Notes: generated by a model not told the origin, from the letters alone. A stretch of DNA of 64,000 nucleotides from Bin87 sp034423595 (GCA_965207025.1 OZ242258.1:3224001-3288000), one strand, 5' to 3'; shown: positions 8,697-17,620, counted from the stretch's first letter. Numbers and translations: made by a program.

Positions 8697-10189
8697 TGGC
8701 TAGCGAAACCCAGGCGCATCCTCCCGCGGCGGACCACGGCCACGACTCTCACGAGCACGGCCACTTCGGGCCGGAAATGTGGGTCATCCCGGAAGGGCCG
8801 GGGCTGGTGGCCGATGTCAACGAACGGCAACGCACAACGCCGGGCATCTGGCGCATGGTGTTCTACGCCGGCGCGGTTCTTACCATCCTGGGTATCGTCG
8901 GTTTCCTGCTCAAAGCATTCACCGCCGGCTTCTCCGACCATCGCGCGTGGGGCTTCTACGTCGCGGCCTTCGCCTTCGTATTCACGCTGACGGCCTCCGC
9001 GCCGCTCGCCGCCTGCGCCTTCCGGTTCACCAAGAGCCACTGGCGCCGCCCTCTGTCTCGCATCGCCGAGATCTTCTCTCTGGTCAGCATCGTCAATATC
9101 CTGCTGTTCATCCCCGCGCTCATCGCCTTGCCCGACATCGGCGTGATGCACGAAAGCGGCGAACAGATGGTGCGCCGGTCCATCTGGTTCCAGGAACTCG
9201 TCAACCCCTCCGGCTGGCTCCTCGCCGGCATGATCGGCCTGTCCTTCTGCTCCGTGGCAATCCTCTGGCTGGCCGCGCTGCCCGACATGGCCCAGAGCCG
9301 GCACCTGGTGTCCGGTTTCCGCGCCTCTCTCTACGGTCGGCTGGCCGGCGGCTGGTACGGCACCAAGCGCCAGTGGCAAATCCAGAAGGGCGGCCTCGCC
9401 ATCCTCGGCGCGCTGTACTTCATGATGGTCGTGTTCGTCCAGTTCCTCGTGGTCAGCGACTTCGCCATGGCCATGATCCCCGGCTGGAAGGACTCCATCC
9501 TGCCCCCCTTCTACACCGTGATCAGCTTCCAGGGCGGCCTCGCCAGCATCCTGCTGGTGGCCTACGCCATGCGACGCTGGGGCGGCTACCGCGATCTCAT
9601 CGGCCAGGCCCCCTTCTGGGCGGCCAGCAAAGTGCTGCTGGGCCTTACCCTCCTGCACACCTACCACCTGTTCGCGTTCTTCATCACCTACTGGTACGGT
9701 CGTCTTGAGGTCGAGCAGGCCATCCTGAACTACCTGATGTTCGATTCCTACATCGGCATCTTCTGGGCGCAGCTCTTCTTCACCTTCTTCATACCCTTCC
9801 CGATCCTGGTGTCCAACCACGCCCGGCGCGAGGGTTGGGGCGCGCCCCTGGCCGCCATCTTCATCGTCATCGGCCTGATGCTCTGGCACATCCGCATCTT
9901 CGCGGCTGCCTTTGCCGCCGCGCCGGCGGTTGAGGGCGGGCTGTACTACCTGCCATCCGACGCCTTCTCCTTCCCGGCATTGTTGCTGCCGGTTCCCGGC
10001 GCAATGTTCCCCGACCCGTGGGACATCTTCATGATCCTGGGCGGCGTGGGCATCGTGCTGCTGGTGTTCCGCATCGGCATGATGCTGCTGCCGCCGCTGT
10101 CCCTCTGGGAAATGAAAGAAGGCTCCATGTACCAGCGCGTCGATACCCTCATCCGCGGCCGATACCTGGTGCTGACTAAACCTGAGTAA
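8696..10189 (+). CDS. NrfD/PsrC-like membrane subunit of alternative complex III (first copy)
   Basis: A 497-residue polytopic protein of the NrfD/PsrC family with about ten hydrophobic segments. A His-rich soluble N-terminus (HGHDSHEHGHFGPE) could bind metal. It ends in WEMKEGSMYQR, matching the YDIKEG ending of the ActC-like protein downstream, so the two are distant paralogues. In known complexes two NrfD-type subunits (ActC and ActF) are present; this is probably the ActF counterpart, placed before ActC instead of at the end. The start overlaps the actB2 stop by one base. Confidence 0.82.
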   Translation: MASETQAHPPAADHGHDSHEHGHFGPEMWVIPEGPGLVADVNERQRTTPGIWRMVFYAGAVLTILGIVGFLLKAFTAGFSDHRAWGFYVAAFAFVFTLTASAPLAACAFRFTKSHWRRPLSRIAEIFSLVSIVNILLFIPALIALPDIGVMHESGEQMVRRSIWFQELVNPSGWLLAGMIGLSFCSVAILWLAALPDMAQSRHLVSGFRASLYGRLAGGWYGTKRQWQIQKGGLAILGALYFMMVVFVQFLVVSDFAMAMIPGWKDSILPPFYTVISFQGGLASILLVAYAMRRWGGYRDLIGQAPFWAASKVLLGLTLLHTYHLFAFFITYWYGRLEVEQAILNYLMFDSYIGIFWAQLFFTFFIPFPILVSNHARREGWGAPLAAIFIVIGLMLWHIRIFAAAFAAAPAVEGGLYYLPSDAFSFPALLLPVPGAMFPDPWDIFMILGGVGIVLLVFRIGMMLLPPLSLWEMKEGSMYQRVDTLIRGRYLVLTKPE

Positions 10190-10215
10190 AATGAGCCAAT
10201 ACAGCCACATCCGTC

Positions 10216-10235
10216 ATTCCCGCGAAAGCGGGAAT
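10216..10235 (+). repeat. Hairpin repeat with GAAA loop (CGTCATTCCCGCGAAAGCGGG type)
   Basis: ATTCCCGC-GAAA-GCGGGAAT: a perfect 8-bp stem closed by a GNRA tetraloop, in the gap between the two NrfD-like genes. The same sequence recurs at 24027-24046. Confidence 0.8.
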
Positions 10236-10260
10236 CCAGAAGCCTAAAGAGTAAGTCAAA

Positions 10261-11649
10261 ATGCAGGAAGGCAAAGTCCTACCCGCAGCGCAGATCAACC
10301 GGGACCTGCTGCGGTCCATACTGGAAACGCCCCGCTGGTTCTGGCCGGTGGTGTCGCTGCTGGGCGCAATCGTGCTGGCGGCGTCCATCACCGTCGGCAT
10401 CATGATCAACACCGGCCTGGGCATCACCGGGTTGAACTACAAGGTGGTGTGGGGCTTTTTCATCACCAACTTCGTGTTCTGGATCGGTATCAGCCACGCC
10501 GGCGTGATGCTCTCCGCCATCCTGCGCCTGGCCAAGGCCGAATGGCGACGTCCCGCCACTCGCGCCGCCGAAGTGCTGACCATCTTCTCGCTGATGACCG
10601 CCATGATCATGCCCATCATCCACACGGGACGCCCCTGGCGCATCCTCTACTGGGCTTTCCCCTACGATTTCGCCCGCGGCATCTGGCCCAACATCCGCAC
10701 CCCGCTGGTGTGGGACCCGTCCGCCATCCTGACCTACCTCACCTCCTCCACGCTGTTCGTCATCATCGCGCTGGTGCCCGACTTCGCCGTGCTGCGCGAC
10801 CGCACCACCGGCTGGCCCAAGCTGGTTTATACCCTGCTCGCCATGGGCTGGGAGGGCAACCCGCGCCAGTGGAAACTCCAGATCATCGCCGGCGTTCTAC
10901 TCTCCGCGCTGATTCTGCCCGTGTTCGTGTCCGTGCACTCCATCGTGTCCTGGGACTTCGGCATGGCCGTGGCCATCAAGTCGTGGCACAGCACCGTCTT
11001 CGCCCCTTACTTCGTGGTCGGTGCGGTCCACTCCGGCGTCTCCGCCGTGGTGTTCGCCATGATCCTGCTGCGCTGGGCCTACGGCTGGCAGGACTACATC
11101 CGCCACGAGCACATCGACGCCCTGGGCCGTCTGCTCATCGTCGTCGCCACCGGCTGGTTCTACTTCCTGGTCATGGAGATCATCTTCGGAATCTACGGGC
11201 TGGAAGGCGACGAGCTGGCCGTGCGCGCCCTGCAATTCCTCCCCGGCGACTACGGCGTCGCCTACAATATCTGGATGATCGTATTCGTCGGCATCACCTA
11301 CTTCCTGCCGGTCATCCTGTGGCTGCCCAAGGCGTGGCGGCGCAACCTGTGGATCATGTCCGCCGCCTGTATCTCCGTGAACGTGGGAATGTGGCTCGAA
11401 CGCTACCTGCTGTTTGTGCCCGGCCAGGCCAACAAGCAGTTCCAGACCTTCACCTGGAACGACTACCTGCCCCAGTGGCCGGAAGCCCTCATCGTGGGCG
11501 CGACCTTCGCCTTTGTATCCATGCTGATGCTGCTGTTCAGCCGCGTGTTCCCGCTGGTGCCGCTGTACGACATCAAGGAAGGCGACATCCTGCGCACGGA
11601 AATGCAGGTTGGCCGCCGCACTTTGACCGCCACCTTCAGAGAGGACTAG
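10261..11649 (+). CDS. actC: ActC, NrfD-like quinol-interacting membrane subunit of alternative complex III
   Basis: A 462-residue membrane protein with about ten transmembrane segments. Stretches typical of ActC are present: GISHAGVMLSAILRLAKAEW, RAAEVLTIFSLMTAMIMPI, HTGRPWRILYW and LVWDPSAILTYLTSS. ActC forms the membrane quinol pocket next to the iron-sulfur part of ActB. It is preceded by a GAAA-loop hairpin repeat and followed 12 bp later by actD. The length matches the family. Confidence 0.88.
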   Translation: MQEGKVLPAAQINRDLLRSILETPRWFWPVVSLLGAIVLAASITVGIMINTGLGITGLNYKVVWGFFITNFVFWIGISHAGVMLSAILRLAKAEWRRPATRAAEVLTIFSLMTAMIMPIIHTGRPWRILYWAFPYDFARGIWPNIRTPLVWDPSAILTYLTSSTLFVIIALVPDFAVLRDRTTGWPKLVYTLLAMGWEGNPRQWKLQIIAGVLLSALILPVFVSVHSIVSWDFGMAVAIKSWHSTVFAPYFVVGAVHSGVSAVVFAMILLRWAYGWQDYIRHEHIDALGRLLIVVATGWFYFLVMEIIFGIYGLEGDELAVRALQFLPGDYGVAYNIWMIVFVGITYFLPVILWLPKAWRRNLWIMSAACISVNVGMWLERYLLFVPGQANKQFQTFTWNDYLPQWPEALIVGATFAFVSMLMLLFSRVFPLVPLYDIKEGDILRTEMQVGRRTLTATFRED

Positions 11650-11661
11650 AGAGTTATCGCC

Positions 11662-12222
11662 ATGGCAATGCCCGGATTTATGCAGCGGATGCGGGACGCG
11701 ATGTACCCGCCCAGCCGGAAGCAGGCCATCCTGGGCCTGTTCCAGGACGCCGAGTCCGCCGCCAACGCCGGCGACGCGCTCAAGGATGCCGGCATTCCCG
11801 ACACCGATTACGACTTCCTCACCGATTCGCCCTACCCGGAGGGGGCTTTGGGCGAGAGGGAGGAAAAGCACCGCCTGTATCTGTACCCCTTCATCGGCGC
11901 GCTGCTCGGTCTGTCCTCCGGCATTATGATTACCGCCATGACCCAGGTGGCGTACCCGTTGGTGACGGGAGGCAAGCCGGTACTGTCCCTGCCACCCATG
12001 GCCATCGTGTGCTACGAAGGCACCATGCTGGGCGCGATCCTGTTCACCGTTATCGGCATCGTCTTCGAGTCGCGCCTGCCCAAGTTCCAGTTGGGCTTGT
12101 ATGACGACCGCATCACCCAGGGATTCCTCGGCCTGCGCGTCAACGCCGAGCCCGAGCAGCGCTACGAGGTGGTGCAGATAATGAACTCCGCCGGCGCGGT
12201 GGAAGTCAAAACGGATCAGTAA
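11662..12222 (+). CDS. actD: ActD, DUF3341 membrane subunit of alternative complex III
   Basis: A 186-residue protein with the DUF3341/ActD layout: a soluble N-terminal alpha/beta part (ILGLFQDAESAANAGDAL, FLTDSPYPEGAL) and then two transmembrane helices (about residues 73-96 and 116-139). ActD is a structural subunit that packs against ActC and ActF. It lies 12 bp after actC and 20 bp before a clear paralogue. Confidence 0.85.
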   Translation: MAMPGFMQRMRDAMYPPSRKQAILGLFQDAESAANAGDALKDAGIPDTDYDFLTDSPYPEGALGEREEKHRLYLYPFIGALLGLSSGIMITAMTQVAYPLVTGGKPVLSLPPMAIVCYEGTMLGAILFTVIGIVFESRLPKFQLGLYDDRITQGFLGLRVNAEPEQRYEVVQIMNSAGAVEVKTDQ

Positions 12223-12242
12223 CGTAACGAGCGGATTTATCC

Positions 12243-12746
12243 ATGGCAACGCAAGCAATTCTGGGACTGTTCGACGACGCTTCGGCGGCTGCTGACGCCG
12301 GCGACGCGCTCAAGTCGGCCGGCATCCCGGAATCCGACTACAACTTCCTCACCGACGTGCCCTATCCCGAGGGCGCGCTGGGCGAGGGTATGGAGCGCCA
12401 CCGGCTTTACGTGTGGCCCCTGCTTGGCGGCCTCATCGGCCTCATCGTCTCCCTCGTGATTGGTGCTATGTCCCCCATGGCAGTGCCCATGACCATTGCG
12501 GAGAAACCCATCCTGGCCATGCCGCCGCTGGCCGTCATCTGCTACACCGGCGCGTTGCTGGGCGCAATCCTGTTCACCGTCGTCGGCGTGGCGCTGGCCC
12601 TGCGTCCCAACCTGCGCAACCCCATGTCCGACGACCGCATCAGCCAGGGCCTCATCGGGCTGCTCGTCAACGCCGGCGCAGATCAGAGTCCCCGCGTCAC
12701 CGAGATACTCAACGAAGCCGGCGCAGTGGACGTTGCCACCCGCTGA
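12243..12746 (+). CDS. actD: ActD paralogue (second DUF3341 protein)
   Basis: A 167-residue protein that aligns along its length with the gene just upstream: ILGLFDDASAAADAGDALKS, NFLTDVPYPEGALGEG, two helices, then RISQGLIGLLVNA and NEAGAVDV. It lacks the first 18 residues of the other copy. The two probably arose by tandem duplication. Whether both occupy the same complex or alternate is unknown. Confidence 0.82.
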   Translation: MATQAILGLFDDASAAADAGDALKSAGIPESDYNFLTDVPYPEGALGEGMERHRLYVWPLLGGLIGLIVSLVIGAMSPMAVPMTIAEKPILAMPPLAVICYTGALLGAILFTVVGVALALRPNLRNPMSDDRISQGLIGLLVNAGADQSPRVTEILNEAGAVDVATR

Positions 12747-12793
12747 TCCCCGCATCCGGCGGCTATCTGCAATCATCTTCACCAAGATCGGAA

Positions 12794-13345
12794 ATGAGAA
12801 CTTTGATGACACGAACTAAACTGATGCGCGGGCGACTGCTGCCGTTGGTCGGGTTGGCTATCGTGGCCGGTATGCTGGCCGTCGGGTGTTCGCAAGGTTC
12901 GTATCCCCTGGACATCTTCTACGAAATGCACTACCAGCCGTCCCACAAGGCCCACGAGCCGCCGCGGCTCAGCCCGCCGGCGTCAGCGGTGCCGTGGTAC
13001 GGCTCCACGCCGCCGCAGCCCACGTCCTTCGCCGGCTCCGGCAAGCACATCTTCGAGACCAACTGCGTCATGTGCCACGGCGTAACCGGCCAGGGCGACG
13101 GCCAGGTGCTTGGCCGCATGATCGTCGATTACGGCTACCAGGCCACCGACGCCCCGCTGCTGAACCCCAACCTGACCTCCGAAGCCGCTACCGGACTGAG
13201 CAGAGACGAACTGCGCGGCGTCCTCACCGGCGGCGTCAACATCATGCCCTCCTTCTCCAAGCTGCTCACCGAAAACCAGATCGAGCTGGTGCTGGACTAC
13301 GTGGAAGGCTGCATCCAGGACGGCAATGCGGCAGCGTGTGAGTAG
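12794..13345 (+). CDS. actE: ActE, monoheme cytochrome c subunit of alternative complex III
   Basis: A 183-residue protein with a lipoprotein signal (hydrophobic stretch ending VGCSQGS, Cys at about 36) and one heme site CVMCHG at residue 91. The heme domain KHIFETNCVMCHGVTGQGDG followed by IMPSFSKLLTENQIELVLDY is a normal class I cytochrome c with Met ligand. ActE accepts electrons from ActA at the outer face of the membrane. A second ATG at 12806 is an equally possible start. Confidence 0.85.
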   Translation: MRTLMTRTKLMRGRLLPLVGLAIVAGMLAVGCSQGSYPLDIFYEMHYQPSHKAHEPPRLSPPASAVPWYGSTPPQPTSFAGSGKHIFETNCVMCHGVTGQGDGQVLGRMIVDYGYQATDAPLLNPNLTSEAATGLSRDELRGVLTGGVNIMPSFSKLLTENQIELVLDYVEGCIQDGNAAACE

Positions 13346-13430
13346 TTCGGACCATTCCGCCTCCCTGCACGGCGACGTCTTGCCGTGTTACCCTTGAATG
13401 GCAACCCTCAATTCACCGGGAGGCTTGGCG

Positions 13431-13661
13431 ATGGTAGATAATACAGAAACCATAGCGGTGGCGGTTGATGCCGAAATAGCCGAAAAATACCGTTCGGCGT
13501 CGGACATGGACCGGCGCAGGATGGATCTACTGATTAATATGCACCTGCGCAGAATGATGGGCCCCCGGAGGCCACTGGAAGAGATCATGCAGGAGCTGAG
13601 CCGAGAGGCCCAGGAGAATGGGCTAACACCGGAGATACTCCAGTCCATATTGGACGAATGA
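13431..13661 (+). CDS. Probable antitoxin of a PIN-type toxin-antitoxin pair
   Basis: A 76-residue charged, helical protein (DRRRMDLLINMHLRRMMG, LEEIMQELSREAQENG) with no recognised domain name. The start at 13431 is favoured by GGGAGG ten bases upstream; an ATG at 13398 has no such site. The ATGA overlap with the PIN-domain gene identifies it as the likely antitoxin. That assignment rests on position and size. Confidence 0.65.
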   Translation: MVDNTETIAVAVDAEIAEKYRSASDMDRRRMDLLINMHLRRMMGPRRPLEEIMQELSREAQENGLTPEILQSILDE

Positions 13662-14086
13662 CGCCCCGGCCCCGTCTCGTGTTTGACACGAATACCGTCG
13701 TCAGCGCAACATTGTCCGATGATTCCGTACCAGGGAGAGCGTTGACCATTGCGTTGCGTCTCGGCACGGTCCTGATGTCCCGGGCGTTGAACGATGAATT
13801 GGATAATGTGCTCCGGAGACCTCGGTTTGACCGCTACGTCGCTCCAGGGAGGCGCGAAGAGTTCCTGCGGAGCTTGATGCTTGGCGTTGAACCGGTGGAA
13901 ATCACCGTGCCGGTGCGCGCTTGCCGGGATCCCAAGGACGACAATATTCTCGAACTGGCCGTCAACGGCGAGGCCGACTACATCGTCACCGGCGATGATG
14001 ACCTGCTGGTGATGAACCCCTTTCGCGGCATAGAGATAATCAGGCCCGTCGAATTTCTGGCGATTGCCAGCGCAGCAGATCAATGA
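13658..14086 (+). CDS. PIN-domain toxin (COG1569-like putative RNase)
   Basis: A 142-residue PIN-domain protein: LVFDTNTVVSATLSDDS holds the first acidic site, LNDELDNVLRRPRF the Glu, and DPKDDNILELAVNGEADYIV plus TGDDDLL the remaining acidic residues of the Mg-dependent RNase site. It overlaps the upstream antitoxin by ATGA. Its TGA also overlaps the ATG of ccmH (ATGAAC at 14083), so the pair sits inside the cytochrome gene cluster and may be co-translated with it. Confidence 0.8.
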   Translation: MTPRPRLVFDTNTVVSATLSDDSVPGRALTIALRLGTVLMSRALNDELDNVLRRPRFDRYVAPGRREEFLRSLMLGVEPVEITVPVRACRDPKDDNILELAVNGEADYIVTGDDDLLVMNPFRGIEIIRPVEFLAIASAADQ

Positions 14087-14604
14087 ACAGGATCATCGCT
14101 GTCGTCTCCATTGTTGTCGCCTCGGGCTTGTTGCTCTCCGGCGGGGCTGCCTACGCCCAATCCGGCGAGAAGGCCGGCGCGTATGACGAGGCGGACGCTC
14201 AGGCCATTGACCGTATGCTGATGTGTCCCGTCTGCCCCGCGCAGACCATCGACCAGACCGAGGTTCCCCTGGCCAAGCAGATGCGGGCGCAGGTGCGCGA
14301 GTTGCTCGCCGGCGGCGCCACCCGTAAGGAAGTCCTCGACTGGTTCGCCGCCCCCGAACGCTACGGTCCCGGCGTGCTGGCCGAACCACCCCGCTCCGGC
14401 TACAACCTTATCGCTTGGATCGTACCCGGCGTTATCGTCGTAGCCGCCCTGTCCGGCGGCCTGCTGACCCTGCGCGCCATGCGCCGCCGCTCCGACGACA
14501 ACCCATCTGACGCTGCCGGCGAGACCGACGACCTACAACCCTACCTCGCGGCGGTGGACCGGGACCTGGACTTGGATAGATGTGATGAAAGTGCGGGGCA
14601 ATAA
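14083..14604 (+). CDS. ccmH: CcmH, cytochrome c maturation thiol protein
   Basis: A 173-residue protein with a signal peptide (cleavage after AAYA, about residue 25), the redox motif CPVC at residues 48-51 within LMCPVCPAQTIDQTE, and a transmembrane segment at about 108-130. CcmH keeps apocytochrome CxxCH cysteines reduced for heme ligation by CcmF. It starts by ATGA overlap with the PIN toxin. The cytoplasmic tail after the helix is longer than in minimal CcmH/NrfF proteins. Confidence 0.85.
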   Translation: MNRIIAVVSIVVASGLLLSGGAAYAQSGEKAGAYDEADAQAIDRMLMCPVCPAQTIDQTEVPLAKQMRAQVRELLAGGATRKEVLDWFAAPERYGPGVLAEPPRSGYNLIAWIVPGVIVVAALSGGLLTLRAMRRRSDDNPSDAAGETDDLQPYLAAVDRDLDLDRCDESAGQ

Positions 14605-14629
14605 CGCGGTGTGCAGAATTTCTATTGCT

Positions 14630-14719
14630 CCCTCTCCCCTTGTGGGAGAGGGCTGGGGTGAGGGGGCATTGCTCATGGGTTTTCACCCTCACCCTTACCC
14701 TCTCCCATCAAGGGAGAGG
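14630..14719 (+). repeat. Paired CCCTCTCCC/GGGAGAGGG hairpin repeats
   Basis: Two stem-loops lie in the ccmH-ccmF gap: CCCTCTCCC...GGGAGAGGG at 14630-14652 and a second near 14698-14719. Between them GGGGTGAGGG and CCCTCACCC add a longer inverted pairing. Copies of this family occur at 21531-21553 and in frame at 40584-40608. Confidence 0.7.
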
Positions 14720-14738
14720 AGACTTTTGAGGGGGGACC

Positions 14739-16724
14739 ATGGCTGACCTCGGAGCCGCCTGCCTCTGGATGGCCCTGGCCCTGGCGACGTACTCTTTCGC
14801 CGCGTCGGTAGCCGGGCAACTGCGCGGATCGCCGGCCCTGCTGGACAGCAGCCGCAAGGCATCCTACGTGCTCGTGGTGGTGCTCCTGGTGTCCACCCTG
14901 TCGCTGGTGCAGTCGTTCATCACCCGCGATTTCTCGCTGGCCTACGTCGCGGCCCACAGCAACGTCGCCATGCCCAACATCTACACCTGGGTAGCCTTCT
15001 ACGCCGGCAACGAGGGGTCGCTGCTCTACATCGCCTTCGCCCTGTCCGTCATGGCGGCGTTAGCCATCTGGCTGGCCCCGGCGTCCACGCGGCCCACGCT
15101 CCCGTGGACGGTGGCCATCCTCATGCTCATTGAGGTCTTCTTCCTAGCTGTGATGGGATTCATGGCAAACCCCTTCCAAAAACTCCCCTTCCCAGTGCCC
15201 GACGGTCAGGGCATCAACCCCCTGCTGACCCACTTCGGAATGTTCTTCCACCCGCCCGCGCTGATGGCCGGTTTGGTGGGCATCAGCATCCCTATGGCCT
15301 TTTCGCTGAGCAGTTTAATCGGAGGCAAGGGCGGCGACGAATGGATCGACGCCGGCCGTGCCTGGGGCGTCGGCATCTGGGCGCTGTTGGCGTCGGGCCT
15401 GTTGCTGGGCTCCTGGTGGGCTTACACCATCCTCGGCTGGGGCGGGTTTTGGTTCTGGGACCCGGTGGAAAACGCCGCCTTCATGCCCTGGATCGTCCTG
15501 ACCGCCTTCATCCACTCCATAATGGTGCAGAAGCGCCGGGGCATGTTCCGGATGTGGAACATCGTGCTGATCAACATCGCCTTCGGATTCGCGCTCTACG
15601 GGATGTTCATGAACCGGGGCGGCCCGGTGCCGTCGGTACACTCCTTCGGCGCGTCCACCCTGGGCTGGGTGTTCCTGCTGTTCCTCGCGTTCGGCGTCAT
15701 CGTGCCCATGGCCATATTCTTCTGGCGCTACGACCTGGTGCGCAGCGCGCAGCGCCTGGATTCCATGCTGTCCCGGGAGGCGGCGTTCCTCATCAACAAC
15801 CTGCTGCTGCTGGGCATCGCCGTCGCCACCCTGTGGGGCACGGTGTATCCGCTGCTGTCCCGCCTGTTCGCCGAGCAGGAAATCACCGTCGCGCGGCCAT
15901 TCTACGACCAGGTCAACGGCCCCCTGATGCTCGTCCTCGTGTTGCTCATGGGCGTCGGGCCGCTGCTGCCCTGGCGTCGCGCCAACCTGCAATCGCTGCG
16001 ACGGGCGCTGCTGCTGCCAGGAGCGGTGGCGCTGATCACGGCGGTTGCGCTGCTGGCCGTGGGCGTCCGCCAACCCTACGCCGTCGTTGGGTTCGCACTG
16101 TGCGCCCTCGTTACCACCAGCATCCTGGCCGAATGGACACGGGGAACCCTGGCCCGACGGCGCAGCGTCGGCGACAACCCGGCCGTCGGATTCGTCCGCC
16201 TCATCATCGCCAACCGCCCCCGCTATGGCGGCTACGTGGTTCACCTGGCCGTGGTGATGGTCGCTCTCGGCGTGGTGGGCCAGTCCTTCTACGGCGTGCA
16301 GCGCGACGTGGTGATGTTCCCCGGAGACGAGGTCACCGTCGGCGACTACCGCATGGCCTACGTGGACACCACCACGCTGGCCTTTGCCGATCGCACCGAG
16401 TATCGCACCACCGTCGAGGTGTACCACAAAGGCGAGTTCCTGGAGGCGATGCACCCACGCCGCACGTTCCACCCGGAGTTCAACATGGCCTCCACCCTGG
16501 CCGCCATCCGCTCCACCCCTGTCGAGGACTTCTACGTCGTGCCCAGCGAGAATCGGGAGGACGGCGCCGTCGGGTTCCGCATCCTGGTCAACCCGCTGGT
16601 GTGGTGGATGTGGGTAGCCGGCCCGGTGCTGATTCTGGGCACGGTGATCGCTCTCTGGCCGGCCCGCGCGCCGGTGCGCCGTCCGGTGGTAGCGCCGGCG
16701 GTCACGGCCGGCTCCGCGGATTAG
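14739..16724 (+). CDS. ccmF: CcmF, cytochrome c heme lyase membrane subunit
   Basis: A 661-residue protein with about 15 transmembrane segments. The WWD region is present as WGGFWFWDPVENAAFMPWI (about residues 236-254), which binds heme in the CcmF/CcsA superfamily. The C-terminal part with a large soluble loop before the last helix is also typical. CcmF works with CcmH (upstream) and CcmI. A strong GAGGGGGG precedes the start. Its job here is probably to mature ActA and ActE. Confidence 0.92.
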   Translation: MADLGAACLWMALALATYSFAASVAGQLRGSPALLDSSRKASYVLVVVLLVSTLSLVQSFITRDFSLAYVAAHSNVAMPNIYTWVAFYAGNEGSLLYIAFALSVMAALAIWLAPASTRPTLPWTVAILMLIEVFFLAVMGFMANPFQKLPFPVPDGQGINPLLTHFGMFFHPPALMAGLVGISIPMAFSLSSLIGGKGGDEWIDAGRAWGVGIWALLASGLLLGSWWAYTILGWGGFWFWDPVENAAFMPWIVLTAFIHSIMVQKRRGMFRMWNIVLINIAFGFALYGMFMNRGGPVPSVHSFGASTLGWVFLLFLAFGVIVPMAIFFWRYDLVRSAQRLDSMLSREAAFLINNLLLLGIAVATLWGTVYPLLSRLFAEQEITVARPFYDQVNGPLMLVLVLLMGVGPLLPWRRANLQSLRRALLLPGAVALITAVALLAVGVRQPYAVVGFALCALVTTSILAEWTRGTLARRRSVGDNPAVGFVRLIIANRPRYGGYVVHLAVVMVALGVVGQSFYGVQRDVVMFPGDEVTVGDYRMAYVDTTTLAFADRTEYRTTVEVYHKGEFLEAMHPRRTFHPEFNMASTLAAIRSTPVEDFYVVPSENREDGAVGFRILVNPLVWWMWVAGPVLILGTVIALWPARAPVRRPVVAPAVTAGSAD

Positions 16725-16733
16725 CCCGGCAAT

Positions 16734-17030
16734 ATGCAACTCGGCCTGGCCATCGCCGTCGCGCTGCTGATAATCGCAGTAGTGGCCTGGCCGCTGTTGG
16801 CGCGCCGGCGCAACGCGCCACCTCGAACGGATCCGCCTGAAACTCCGGGCGGCGAACACGCCGCCGCGCTCAACGCCGTGTACGACGCCATCCGCACCCT
16901 GCAAACCGACCACAGCCTGGGCCGCGTCAACGACGACGATTACCGCGAGCAGCTGGACGAGTACCGCCGCCAGGCCGCGGAGTTGCTGCGAGACATGGAC
17001 CGGGAATCCGGAAGCGAGCGGGATGATTAA
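16734..17030 (+). CDS. Short CcmI-like protein
   Basis: A 98-residue protein: one N-terminal transmembrane helix (residues 4-22) followed by a charged helical segment with LNAVYDAIRTLQTDHSLGR and DDYREQLDEYRRQAAELL. This matches the membrane-anchored N-terminal part of CcmI but lacks the TPR domain. It lies 9 bp after ccmF and overlaps the next gene by eight bases. CcmI helps deliver apocytochrome to the lyase. The assignment is from layout and position. Confidence 0.65.
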   Translation: MQLGLAIAVALLIIAVVAWPLLARRRNAPPRTDPPETPGGEHAAALNAVYDAIRTLQTDHSLGRVNDDDYREQLDEYRRQAAELLRDMDRESGSERDD

Positions 17031-17613
17031 TCAACCCACGCCGGTGGAACTGGACAGCCAACGGCCCGGCATCCGGGATGTTTGGGAGGTAGGGCGAGCG
17101 CCGGCGCTGTTCGCCATCGTTACGGCGGCGATAACATGGGTTATCTGGTACTATACGAATACGCCTTGCACGGCGGAACTGGCGGCAAGCATCGGCTGCA
17201 ACCCGGCGACGATTGCCAGGTACATCGACATTGACATCTTCGGACGGATGTTGACCTACTCGGCGATTACCGCGGCCGCGGGAGGAGTCTGGAATTACAA
17301 TATGTTCACCAAGATGCGCGCGGTGATTGCCGCGGAAACCAAGCGGGCCAACGAAGCGGAACAGCGGCTGGCAGAGTATCGTCAGCAGGTTGAGGAAGAG
17401 CGGCGACAGGCCATGGAGGAACGCCAGCGGCAAGCCGACGAACGCCAACGCCAAGCGGACGAACGCCAACGTCGATGGGAAGAGGAATTTCGCCGCTCTG
17501 AAGAAGAGCGTCGTCAGGAACACCGCGCGTTCATGGCTGCCCTCTCCGAACTCACCGCCGAAATCGCCAACCTGCGCCGGCAGCGCAACGGCAACGGCCA
17601 AAGCGGTCAGTAA
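17023..17613 (+). CDS. Membrane-anchored coiled-coil protein of unknown function
   Basis: A 196-residue protein with two hydrophobic segments (about residues 28-46 and 78-95) and a long Arg/Glu/Gln-rich coiled coil (about 105-185) that includes repeats of RQQADE/RQRQADER type around residues 130-150. I do not recognise a family. It overlaps the CcmI-like gene by eight bases (ATGATTAA), so it belongs to the same transcript. A scaffold role is possible but unsupported. Confidence 0.65.
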   Translation: MINQPTPVELDSQRPGIRDVWEVGRAPALFAIVTAAITWVIWYYTNTPCTAELAASIGCNPATIARYIDIDIFGRMLTYSAITAAAGGVWNYNMFTKMRAVIAAETKRANEAEQRLAEYRQQVEEERRQAMEERQRQADERQRQADERQRRWEEEFRRSEEERRQEHRAFMAALSELTAEIANLRRQRNGNGQSGQ

Positions 17614-17620
17614 CCCCGCC

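Noticed and set aside
8645..12258. Long minus-strand frames opposite the NrfD-like and actC genes, and a 551-codon plus-strand frame inside actC/actD
   Set aside because: His/Asp/Gln/Arg-biased shadow translations of membrane protein genes, with no recognisable motifs.
14630..14719. Rho-independent terminator between ccmH and ccmF
   Set aside because: The stems are strong but no T-run follows, and the same sequence recurs elsewhere, even in a coding region. It is better read as a dispersed repeat.
15315..16913. Frames of about 500 codons on both strands inside ccmF
   Set aside because: Shadows of ccmF, which has the WWD motif and membrane layout.
17327..17620. Extension of the carboxypeptidase-regulatory-like gene upstream through the coiled-coil gene
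   Set aside because: The translation there is Lys/Arg/Asn-rich shadow sequence, and the signal-anchor begins only at about 17621.
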